Source: a virus. Taken from it: a stretch of 44,752 nucleotides of DNA. The stretch lies in the IMG/VR virus record IMGVR_UViG_3300034073_003250, positions 1-44,752 of that record. One strand, 5' to 3'. The number at the start of each line of letters is the position of its first letter. Position 1 is the first letter of the stretch. Both the position numbers and the translations under genes were made by a program. Shown here piece after piece: positions 9,077-16,956 of the stretch. The notes beneath the pieces were generated by a model, which saw only the letters and a list, made by a program, of their open reading frames with translations, made no database searches and was not told the origin of the DNA.

Positions 9077-9276
9077 TGAGCACGGGCAAAATAATTCGTG
9101 ACCTAAAGCGTGGTCCTGAGTACAAGTGCAACATCACGGGTGAGTACTTCACCCGTGACCTGCTTGATATGGATCGTAACGGACATGGCTTTGTGTATAA
9201 AAAAATCGGCTCTTGGGTACCTATTGACCAAAGGTGCCCAATCAAGAAAACAAGATTGGGGTACTATGCAAGATGA
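9076..9276 (+). CDS. small protein of the fibre cassette, unknown
   Basis: A 66-residue basic protein starting in a TAATG overlap with the beta-helix gene and ending in an ATGA overlap with the next. It has two cysteines about 35 residues apart (CNITGE and RCPIKK) and no membrane segment. Its codons contain a perfect 10-bp hairpin (9134-9158). No family is recognised. Tight coupling on both sides suggests it works with the fibre proteins. Confidence 0.6.
   Translation: MSTGKIIRDLKRGPEYKCNITGEYFTRDLLDMDRNGHGFVYKKIGSWVPIDQRCPIKKTRLGYYAR
9134..9158 (+). other. perfect 10-bp inverted repeat inside a coding sequence
   Basis: TCACGGGTGA and TCACCCGTGA flank the 5-base loop GTACT. It lies in the middle of the 66-residue gene and would form a stable mRNA hairpin. 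No T-tract follows, so it is not a terminator. Confidence 0.6.
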
Positions 9277-10589
9277 TTAAAAAAATATTGGTATTTGTCT
9301 TTTTGGTCTTGCTGTCAGTAGGTACGCAGGCCACAACATTGAGTGTTGCAACAGACAACATTGTCGCTATTAATCCAAATACGGCCGTAACGGTTACGGC
9401 AAACCTAAGTAAAGCCGTTTGGTTGATTAATACTGGAACCTCACAGGCGTATATCAATGTTTGGGGAAATGCAGCTACAAGCTCAAGCAGAAAGCTTCTC
9501 CCTAACCGTGTTTATGAAATAAGAATGGATTACGATCAATTTTCAATTCTTGGAACCGCGACAGAAAACATTGTCATTATTCAAAAGAAGAGTACAGATG
9601 GACGCGATCTTATAGGCGGTGCCTATATGGACCGACTTACATATGGGGCTGTAACAGATAATGCCATTGTCAGATTTGATGGGACAAGTGGATCTTTTAT
9701 CCAGGGATCTAACGCCAACATTGATGACAATGGCAATTTATCAACAAACAGAGTGTTTTCTAATGCTTTGAGCATAACCTCATCTGGAGGAACAACAACA
9801 CTAACGTCCGCATCTCCTCAAAACATCATTCTCACAGGCTCTTCTACGCAAACGATTGTTCTACCAGATGCAACCACCATGGCAGTAAACGATGAGTTTT
9901 TTATTGTTTGCACATCCACCTCCGCGTCAAACTCAAATATTTTGGCAAATGGAGGTGGTGTAGTTCACGCGCTGAATAATTACTGTTTTGTTCGTTTGAA
10001 ACTGACAGACAACAGCACGGCCGCTGGAACATGGTCGAACGTATTTTTTGGTGCCAGTGCAAACGCGCCCTCCTCTGTAGTGACACGAACAAATGCAGGT
10101 GCTGTCCTGTCGACATCTATGAGTGCAACCACTTTTTTTTCAGGGCCGTCCTTTAGGAGCAGTTCGGCGAGTGGCTCTGTTACAGGTGTTTTAAGAGCAT
10201 CGGCATCGGACATTGTTATAGGCGTAAGAAATGCCGCAAATAACGCAGATTTGACACTGACAAAAGACGCAAACGACGTGATGACCTGGAACGCTCCTTT
10301 GGCGGCTACTCAGATGCGCCCCTCTTCAAACCGAGAAGCTCTTTCCGGGAATAAAACAATTACGGCCACCGCGCCGCAATACCAGTTTCTAGATCCGAAC
10401 GGGTCAAATAGGGATGTGACGCTTCCTGTCGCCGTTTCTGGGATGTTGTTTATTGTTAAAAACATCGGAACCGGTGGGTATACGCTAACTGTAAAAGACA
10501 GCGGTGGATCGGCTATTACTGGCGGCGTAATTGCAAACAGTGTCGTAATGGGGTTTATGTACGACGGCACAGCCTGGCAGTTGATATGA
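9273..10589 (+). CDS. fibre-like protein with N-terminal signal peptide
   Basis: The product has 438 residues. It begins with a textbook Sec signal: MIKK, a hydrophobic core of about 15 residues, then GTQA-TTLS, a likely signal peptidase I site after Ala. The mature part is Ser/Thr/Asn/Ala-rich and beta-rich, with the segment YGAVTDNAIVRFDGTSG (about 130-145), a pattern common in phage tail-fibre shafts. The end (GGYTLTVKDSGGSAITGG to GFMYDGTAWQLI) resembles C-terminal domains of phage structural proteins. The start is set by the ATGA overlap with the preceding gene. A Sec signal on a virion fibre is unexpected, since fibres assemble in the cytoplasm. Confidence 0.65.
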   Translation: MIKKILVFVFLVLLSVGTQATTLSVATDNIVAINPNTAVTVTANLSKAVWLINTGTSQAYINVWGNAATSSSRKLLPNRVYEIRMDYDQFSILGTATENIVIIQKKSTDGRDLIGGAYMDRLTYGAVTDNAIVRFDGTSGSFIQGSNANIDDNGNLSTNRVFSNALSITSSGGTTTLTSASPQNIILTGSSTQTIVLPDATTMAVNDEFFIVCTSTSASNSNILANGGGVVHALNNYCFVRLKLTDNSTAAGTWSNVFFGASANAPSSVVTRTNAGAVLSTSMSATTFFSGPSFRSSSASGSVTGVLRASASDIVIGVRNAANNADLTLTKDANDVMTWNAPLAATQMRPSSNREALSGNKTITATAPQYQFLDPNGSNRDVTLPVAVSGMLFIVKNIGTGGYTLTVKDSGGSAITGGVIANSVVMGFMYDGTAWQLI

Positions 10590-11314
10590 TAAAATCATAC
10601 ACTCCTTTACAGTTAGGTATATGGCCTGGGCAATGCAAATGCTGGCTCCGTCCCGCGGATCTACAGACTGTTGTGGACAGTGGTGGTGGTTCTGTCAGTA
10701 AAGTTTGGGACAAATCGGGAAGAGGTAACAATGTTACGCAGAGCACCGGATCCCGTAGGCCAAGTATCAGTGTTGCGTATCAAAACGGAATGCCGGGGTT
10801 GTCGTTTACACGTGATGGAGTAAATGATGATTGGATGGTTTTTGATTCTAATGACGTGTTCGATGCACCATTTACTGTTTTTGTGGTGGCACAATCAAAT
10901 GTGAATGCTAACGTTACGGGTTTTTTAGGGAGGCAAAACGCTAGCGATCTAGGTTCATTTGTCATTAGGCGAGAATCGAGCGGCGGGGTTTTTAATTCGT
11001 TTTTGTTTGGGACTGGCGGTAGCTCTCAGGTTGCAAAAGCGTCAAATAATAATGTAAACTTGCATGTCGTTACGTACGAAGAAGGCGGGTCGCTTGGATA
11101 TTCTCTAAATAACGGAGGATTTACCTACGGAACGGCGCGATCTGGGTACGATAACAGCATGGTCATATCGGCGGGACTCGGTGCCAGTAGTGGGGCAGGG
11201 GCTAATCCGTTAGATGGGGCTATTTACGAGGTAATTATATATGACGGAATTATGTCAACGGACAGGATTGCCCAATTAAGCCCATATCTAATTAATTTTT
11301 GGAAAATCACATGA
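10586..11314 (+). CDS. concanavalin A-like (LamG-type) protein of the fibre cassette
   Basis: The product has 242 residues and no signal peptide. The motif WLRPADLQTVVDSGGG, then VWDKSGRGNNVTQ (about 20-50), is typical of LamG/concanavalin A-like jelly-roll domains in phage and bacterial surface proteins, as is the late GAIYEVIIYDG motif (about 210-222). The domain usually binds glycans, so a receptor-binding role is plausible. The start overlaps the previous stop (ATGATA) and the stop overlaps the next start. It could be a tail spike tip or a head fibre. Confidence 0.7.
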   Translation: MIKSYTPLQLGIWPGQCKCWLRPADLQTVVDSGGGSVSKVWDKSGRGNNVTQSTGSRRPSISVAYQNGMPGLSFTRDGVNDDWMVFDSNDVFDAPFTVFVVAQSNVNANVTGFLGRQNASDLGSFVIRRESSGGVFNSFLFGTGGSSQVAKASNNNVNLHVVTYEEGGSLGYSLNNGGFTYGTARSGYDNSMVISAGLGASSGAGANPLDGAIYEVIIYDGIMSTDRIAQLSPYLINFWKIT

Positions 11315-11517
11315 AATATAATATCTTTGATACGCGAGAGGCGGCTGAGAATGCAAGGCAATACGATTTTGAGGGATACAAAAGCGATGGTTTTTCTCAA
11401 AATGTGGAGTACTGGACAAACGTTACGTTATATCCGGAAATAAAACAAAAAGGCGGAAAATGGATCTATCCCGTAGTTTCTCATTCGGACGCAAAACACG
11501 AAACAATGGAGTTTTAA
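11311..11517 (+). CDS. small fibre-cassette protein, unknown
   Basis: A 68-residue soluble protein, start ATG overlapping the previous stop (ATGA) and ending directly before the next start. It has many aromatic residues (ARQYDFEGYKSDG, VEYWTNVTLYP, GGKWIYPVVSH). No family is recognised. Coupling to the LamG-type gene suggests a fibre assembly or accessory role. Confidence 0.55.
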   Translation: MKYNIFDTREAAENARQYDFEGYKSDGFSQNVEYWTNVTLYPEIKQKGGKWIYPVVSHSDAKHETMEF

Positions 11518-11703
11518 ATGTATTATATCGCTAAAATGAACGAAAAAGTTATTGCGTACGGAAGGAATCCAGAGCCAGGATCCGGGATCGATGGCGCAGT
11601 AGATGAGTTGTTTGAAGATTTTGAGAGCTATGCCGAAAAACTATCGGAATACGGCATCCCAAATGTGGAACCGATTGAATTCACAGAAGAGGAGAATGCA
11701 TGA
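11518..11703 (+). CDS. small acidic fibre-cassette protein, unknown
   Basis: A 61-residue acidic protein that starts immediately after the preceding stop and overlaps the next gene by ATGA. No motif is recognised. Small acidic proteins beside fibre genes are sometimes assembly chaperones, but nothing here proves it. Confidence 0.5.
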   Translation: MYYIAKMNEKVIAYGRNPEPGSGIDGAVDELFEDFESYAEKLSEYGIPNVEPIEFTEEENA

Positions 11704-14123
11704 AAAAGATAGCACTTAGTTTAGCGTCTTTGCTTTGTGTATCGATGCTGTTTGCGGCATCATACCCAACAATACCATACACCTTCCAGCCAAGGGAAAC
11801 TATCTCCTCCCAAAAAACAAACGACAACAACACCGCTTTGCTGTCAGCATTCTCAAGTGGGCTTTATCGCTACAACTTTAATGAGGCTTATGTAAATAGC
11901 GTCTTGTTTATTACCACAGGGAGGAATATACACAACGTAGCAAACCTGTTTGTATCAGGAAACGCCACGATAGATGGCACATTGACTGTTTCAACGATGA
12001 ATGTGACAACGTCAAGCGCAACTGCAATAACCGCAACGGACGCAACAATTACGAACCTAAACGTGCCAACAATTGCAACAATAAATACGCTTGAGATCAC
12101 ATCTTTAGCTCGTTTTCCAGATGGCACAGCGGCCGCTCCATCTATAGCTGGCGGAGAAAGTCCTTGGAATAACGGGATTTTCTTTGATAATGCAAATAGC
12201 GTTCTTGGGTTTAGCACTGGAGGAACCGAAAGGGCTAGATTTACAAATGCAGGAAGTCTTGGAATTGGAACAACAAATCCGTCAGAGGTTTTACATGTTG
12301 TTGGAAATTCATATGTAACTGGAGTTAGTTATTTTTCATCTGGTACAGAATCGTTGCCATCTGTTGCATTTCAAGGTGATCCCAATACCGGGGCGTGGAA
12401 TCCTGCTGCTGATAATTATTCATTAAGCACTGGTGGCGCAGAGCGATTTAGAGTTAATTCTGCAGGCGCAATAATAGTTGGAGATAGTCCTGGTATTGCC
12501 TTAGGATTTGGCGCAAAGTTAGCCGCAAATAACACATCTGCATTTACTACAGGATTCTCTTTAAATGGATTTCACAATGATGCGTTTGGTCAAACTATTC
12601 AAATATTGAAATCTAGAGCGACAACTCCAGGAGATAAGGCTATTGTCCAAAATAATGATAGGATTGGAAATCTTTATTTTGCAGCAGATGATGGAAACTC
12701 TTATGTTTATGGTACGGCCGCTATATCTTCGTTTGTAGATGGAACCCCAGGTACAATAGATATGCCAGGTCGATTGGTTTTCAGCACCACACCAGATGGT
12801 TCTGGAAGCCCCACTGAACGCATGCGGATTGATAGCACGGGGAATGTGGGAATTGGTACGACTACGCCATCTACAAGATTAAGCGTAAATGGAGTTGGTT
12901 CTTTTGGTTCAGGAGGTGCATCTTTGCCATCTATAACAACAATTGGAGACCTTGACACTGGACTATGGTTTCCTGCGGAAAATGCAGTTGCATTTAGCAC
13001 TAGCGCAAATGAAAGGGTACGTATTAATAATACAGGCGTTGGCATAGGCACAACAAACCCATCATTTCTTTTGGACGTACGCGGTGGAAGCATTAATACA
13101 GATAGTTTTGTCTATACAGACCAGCTAGGATCATTCTCAAGCTCATTAACATTAATGCCAAGTGCCGGAAATAACCTGAACATAAACCTTTCAGGCGCTG
13201 GTGATTTGGCTGTTAATACGAATCAGTTGTATGTTGATACTAGCACAGGGTTTGTGGGTATTGGGACGAGTAGTCCAGGGGCAAAACTAGATGTATCATC
13301 ACAATCAGACGGGGCAGCTATATATATATCATCACAGCAGAATGATAGCTCTCACTCTACAACGGAACCATTTGGAATTCTTGGTTTCTATAGTGCAGAT
13401 GCGTCTACACCTGGAGCTGGTGTTAGGGCTAGTATCTCTTCTGTTTTTGGCAGTTCTGCAGGAGATACGACAAATCTCGCATTCAGTACATCTCATGGAG
13501 CAGCATTATCTGAACGCCTACGCATAACCAGCACGGGGCAGGTGTTGGTGGGACATACCGCAGGGGTAACAACTGGGAGTAGCGACAAGAGGTTTCAGGT
13601 ATCCGGGCTAAACAATGCTGATTCATCGGCGTCTTTCGTGAGATATAGCGCAAATGCGTTTGGAGTTGAGCTTGCGATTGGGAAATCCAGGGGCACTACG
13701 GCGGGGACATACAGTGTTTTGAGCAGTGTTGACCAAATCGGAACACTCGCGTTTTACGGTGCGGATGGCTCAGACTTAGGTTCATTAGCGGCGGCTATAG
13801 ACGCGTATGTCGACGGCACACCAGGAACCAACGACATGCCCGGCCGCTTGGTCTTCAGCACCACAGCGGATGGGGCGTCATCACCGACGGAGAGGATGCG
13901 GATTGATAGTGCGGGGAATGTGGGGATTGGGACGAACGCTCCAAATGCAAATGCGATTCTAGATGTATCATCAACAACAAAAGCCTTTATGCCACCGCGT
14001 ATGACCACAACGCAGAAAAACGCTATTGCGTCTCCAACGGCGGGCATGGTTGTTTATGACACTACACTAAACAAACTGTGTGTCTACACAACTGCATGGG
14101 AAACCATAACCAGTGCGCCATAA
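11700..14123 (+). CDS. large repeat-containing tail fibre/adhesin with signal peptide
   Basis: The product has 807 residues. Residues 1-20 are a Sec signal (MKKIALSLASLLCVSMLFAA, cleavage likely near AAS). The mature part is built of repeated modules ending in ERMRIDSTGNVGIGT or variants (NERVRINNTGVGIGTTNPS, ERLRITSTGQVLVG), a beta-prism shaft pattern common in trimeric phage fibres. A block of about 45 residues from YVDGTPG to NVGIGT occurs twice nearly unchanged (DNA about 12737-12862 and 13811-13936). It ends MVVYDTTLNKLCVYTTAW, a common C-terminal motif of such fibres; no S74 auto-chaperone is visible. Either a virion fibre with an odd leader or an exported surface protein. Confidence 0.75.
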   Translation: MKKIALSLASLLCVSMLFAASYPTIPYTFQPRETISSQKTNDNNTALLSAFSSGLYRYNFNEAYVNSVLFITTGRNIHNVANLFVSGNATIDGTLTVSTMNVTTSSATAITATDATITNLNVPTIATINTLEITSLARFPDGTAAAPSIAGGESPWNNGIFFDNANSVLGFSTGGTERARFTNAGSLGIGTTNPSEVLHVVGNSYVTGVSYFSSGTESLPSVAFQGDPNTGAWNPAADNYSLSTGGAERFRVNSAGAIIVGDSPGIALGFGAKLAANNTSAFTTGFSLNGFHNDAFGQTIQILKSRATTPGDKAIVQNNDRIGNLYFAADDGNSYVYGTAAISSFVDGTPGTIDMPGRLVFSTTPDGSGSPTERMRIDSTGNVGIGTTTPSTRLSVNGVGSFGSGGASLPSITTIGDLDTGLWFPAENAVAFSTSANERVRINNTGVGIGTTNPSFLLDVRGGSINTDSFVYTDQLGSFSSSLTLMPSAGNNLNINLSGAGDLAVNTNQLYVDTSTGFVGIGTSSPGAKLDVSSQSDGAAIYISSQQNDSSHSTTEPFGILGFYSADASTPGAGVRASISSVFGSSAGDTTNLAFSTSHGAALSERLRITSTGQVLVGHTAGVTTGSSDKRFQVSGLNNADSSASFVRYSANAFGVELAIGKSRGTTAGTYSVLSSVDQIGTLAFYGADGSDLGSLAAAIDAYVDGTPGTNDMPGRLVFSTTADGASSPTERMRIDSAGNVGIGTNAPNANAILDVSSTTKAFMPPRMTTTQKNAIASPTAGMVVYDTTLNKLCVYTTAWETITSAP

Positions 14124-14135
14124 GGAGATAAAATT

Positions 14136-14411
14136 ATGAAATTTTTTTTAGTTTTTATATTTTTTTGTTCTACAGTAGTTGCAAGCGAAAAAACACCACC
14201 ATCAATTGTTCTCTATAGAACACTTGAAATAGTAAAAGAGTTACAGGAAGACAATCAGCTTATACTTATGAGCTTAGATATATTATCTAAAGAAGTTAGT
14301 TATCTAAAATTAAGACAAGAAAAATTAGAATCAGATATAAAAATACTAGAATCAGATGTAAATGGATTGCAAATACGTATTTCAGAATCACATATACCAC
14401 AAGAAGATTGA
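14136..14411 (+). CDS. small secreted coiled-coil protein
   Basis: The product has 91 residues, with a signal peptide (MKFFLVFIFFCSTVVAS, cleavage likely after VAS) and a long coiled coil (about 30-85, heptads of L/I/V with K/E). The cysteine at residue 11 is inside the signal, so it is not an obvious lipoprotein. It is markedly AT-rich compared with its neighbours. It is preceded by a strong AAGGAG site and lies between the fibre and adaptor genes. It could span the periplasm; unknown function. Confidence 0.6.
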   Translation: MKFFLVFIFFCSTVVASEKTPPSIVLYRTLEIVKELQEDNQLILMSLDILSKEVSYLKLRQEKLESDIKILESDVNGLQIRISESHIPQED

Positions 14412-14422
14412 GGGCTTAACAA

Positions 14423-15283
14423 ATGATAGTAAATGACGTTTTTAAGCTTTTCTGTGCGATGGTGAGAACCGACATCTATAGCGATATAGAGAGAAAAGAA
14501 TTAGCCTTTAACGAGGGGTATCTTCACCTTGTTGATAAGTGCCTTCAAAAAAACTGTGATATTGAGGAGCTTGTTGTAATCGGACAATCAATAGCAGTAA
14601 CGATAAACCAAAACTATGTTTCTTTGCCTTCAAACTTTTATGCCTTAAAAAAGCTATACAGGAAAGAAGGTACGCTATACCGTGATTTCAGACCTTCTGA
14701 AAACATGACCTTTGAAGATCTAACGGAGTTTGTTTCTGATAGGTTTTTTGACACTACGGATACTGGGGACTTTAGGTTTTTTGCAATCAAGAAGCCGTAT
14801 ATCTATTTTGATCATCACGCATTAGCAACCAATGCAACTGGTCTAAAAATAAACTATATCAAAAATCCAGCATCCGTCTCCTTCTATGACAGTATGCCTA
14901 TCACAAATATAGTAGGCAGCTTTTCTGTTGGGGATATTGTATCTGGACAATCATCAGGTTCTAGTGCAGAGGTAACCGCCGTTGGCTCAGATTATCTCTA
15001 CATAAAATCTTCAACGATCTCGGGCCCGTTTGCTGTTGATGAAGAGATTTCAAACCTAACAGGAGCTACCGCAGACTTAAATGGGGCTATAGATCCAAAG
15101 GTCCAAGAGCTTGAGCTTGGAGACCAATACAAGCTGCTGTTGGCCACCGCTATTTCTTCGATGTATTTGTTTATGGATGATGATATTGAGGGGCAAGCAA
15201 AGGATGCCAGTTTAGACGCGTTAATAGACACACTAAATAACAGGAACGCAAATAAGCAGCGCAAGCGGTGGGGCTATCTATAA
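14423..15283 (+). CDS. head-to-tail adaptor protein (gp6/gp4-like)
   Basis: The product has 286 residues. Helical ends flank an inserted beta domain (about residues 160-225) with FSVGDIVSGQSSGSSAEVTA, then GPFAVDEEISNLTGATADL, the duplicated G-x-S-G-A-T-A motif often found inserted in phage adaptor and baseplate proteins. Order (adaptor, nozzle, ejection proteins) matches short-tailed phages. It probably binds below the portal ring. The stop overlaps the nozzle gene start as TAATG. Assigned from order and the inserted domain. Confidence 0.65.
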   Translation: MIVNDVFKLFCAMVRTDIYSDIERKELAFNEGYLHLVDKCLQKNCDIEELVVIGQSIAVTINQNYVSLPSNFYALKKLYRKEGTLYRDFRPSENMTFEDLTEFVSDRFFDTTDTGDFRFFAIKKPYIYFDHHALATNATGLKINYIKNPASVSFYDSMPITNIVGSFSVGDIVSGQSSGSSAEVTAVGSDYLYIKSSTISGPFAVDEEISNLTGATADLNGAIDPKVQELELGDQYKLLLATAISSMYLFMDDDIEGQAKDASLDALIDTLNNRNANKQRKRWGYL

Positions 15284-16950
15284 TGCTGCGCTTCTCAGGG
15301 CAATCAAAAACCTTTCAAGGTAAGATCATTAATGAGTTTTTAAGCCAGGTGCAGGCATCTGAGACAAATAAACTTGGAGCCCCGCTTGGCCAGTTGTTCT
15401 ACAACAAGAATATGAGCTATTTGTATTCAACTCAAAATGTGTTTCTAAAAACACGTCACGGATCAGACCTAATCCAGGATATCAACGCTAGATCCTATGG
15501 GGCAGGTAACTATACATACAACAATGAATCCGATTATTTTGTGTGGGTAGACTCTATTGGTGATCTTGTTTACCTAGATGAAGACGATTCCATTATCAAT
15601 ATAATTAAATCCGGGATAGGTACATCACAAGCATTTTTCTATATGTATGGCGCTCAAACAAGCTCTGCTCTTTATGGATGTAATGGAACAAATGTATTCA
15701 AGGTAACCGGAGCCGTTCCTGTTTATTCAGACATTGCAAGCTCACCACCGGCCACTATGATTGCCTTTTCAAATATCAGCAAGAGGATGTTTGCCATCCG
15801 GCAAAATAGCCACCGGATAGATTTTACAGAACCACAGGTAGATGCCCTAAACCTCACAAACCTAGAAACGTGGGGAACAGATAACAACGTGAATATAAGC
15901 CCAGACAATGGCTCTGGGATAAAGGCTATCATTGATGATGGGCAGATTATGTATTTTATCAAAGATACTGGGATCTGGGCATTGCCAAACGCCTACGACG
16001 ATCCTACCGATTGGATTTTTCCAAAGCTAAAATCAAACATTGGAACACTAAGCCCAAAGACGGTATGCCGTGCTAAGTATGGGGACCGTGAGGGAATCGT
16101 ATTCCTAGCCTCTGACAAGACGCTTCGTTTCTTTTCGCCTCAAATACGGAGAAACTCAGGGACACTCCCCGACATCATCAGTGACGACACTATCATCATA
16201 AGCAAAAATTTCCAGGAAGTTTTAGACGGTATCCCAGATTTATTGCTTTCAGATTGCGCGGCTTCTTTTTTTGATAATGAGCTCAAGTTAACTGTAGCCA
16301 CCGCAAATGCAAGTCGCTTGAATTACCGTCTAGTAATCGATATGGAAAAGCTTGTAGCCCCACAAGGACGCTCTGATTCCAAGCAGCCCCGATGGTATTT
16401 TGATGATGACGGACTATTTATTACTGATTATGTCATTAGATCATCAAACAACATGCAGTATGGCTTTAACATTGACGGGTACATCTCATTGCTAAACGCA
16501 GAAAACCTTCGCGTAGACGAGGTTCCTACACGGATAGATGCCTCTGGATCTGTTGCAATAGAGTGGGGATTTTACTTATCCTGGTTTAAGTTTTCAGCGT
16601 ACCCGGTTGAGTTGCAAAAGCTTTATGTAAACTACCAGACAGAAGGATACTGGGTATTCAAGTGTGCAGTAAACTCATTTAGCGATGGAGACCCATTTGT
16701 TCCAGACTTTGACAATGCATCGCTCTTTGATTTGCGTCCTTATCAAGGCGGCTCCTTTTATGATATCAGTCAGTTTGATATCAGTCAGTTTTCAGGGAGT
16801 GGGCAAGAGTCTTCTATTATCACGCCAAATAGGAAAGGTCAGTATTTTTTATTTGGGATATATGGAAAAAACAAGGGAGAGACCGCGTCTATTTTTTCAC
16901 TTGCGCCAGTATTCAAAACCATTAGACAATCTGTCATCACAAGGAGATAA
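15283..16950 (+). CDS. tail nozzle / tubular protein (T7 gp12 / P22 gp10-like)
   Basis: A 555-residue protein rich in repeated beta blades (YLDEDDSI, ALYGCNGTNVFKV, MYFIKDTGIWAL, IVFLASDKTLRFF), consistent with the beta-propeller nozzles of podovirus tails. It begins MLRFSGQSK at a TAATG overlap with the adaptor gene; an upstream in-frame start is rejected because it lies inside the adaptor gene. A small direct repeat DISQFDISQF occurs near the C-terminus. The nozzle closes the tail channel and holds fibres. Assigned by size, blades and position. Confidence 0.7.
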   Translation: MLRFSGQSKTFQGKIINEFLSQVQASETNKLGAPLGQLFYNKNMSYLYSTQNVFLKTRHGSDLIQDINARSYGAGNYTYNNESDYFVWVDSIGDLVYLDEDDSIINIIKSGIGTSQAFFYMYGAQTSSALYGCNGTNVFKVTGAVPVYSDIASSPPATMIAFSNISKRMFAIRQNSHRIDFTEPQVDALNLTNLETWGTDNNVNISPDNGSGIKAIIDDGQIMYFIKDTGIWALPNAYDDPTDWIFPKLKSNIGTLSPKTVCRAKYGDREGIVFLASDKTLRFFSPQIRRNSGTLPDIISDDTIIISKNFQEVLDGIPDLLLSDCAASFFDNELKLTVATANASRLNYRLVIDMEKLVAPQGRSDSKQPRWYFDDDGLFITDYVIRSSNNMQYGFNIDGYISLLNAENLRVDEVPTRIDASGSVAIEWGFYLSWFKFSAYPVELQKLYVNYQTEGYWVFKCAVNSFSDGDPFVPDFDNASLFDLRPYQGGSFYDISQFDISQFSGSGQESSIITPNRKGQYFLFGIYGKNKGETASIFSLAPVFKTIRQSVITRR

Positions 16951-16956
16951 AAAACA

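Noticed and set aside
14136-14411. Outer-membrane spanin lipoprotein
   Set aside because: The only cysteine is inside the hydrophobic core without a lipobox, and the gene is far from the lysis genes.
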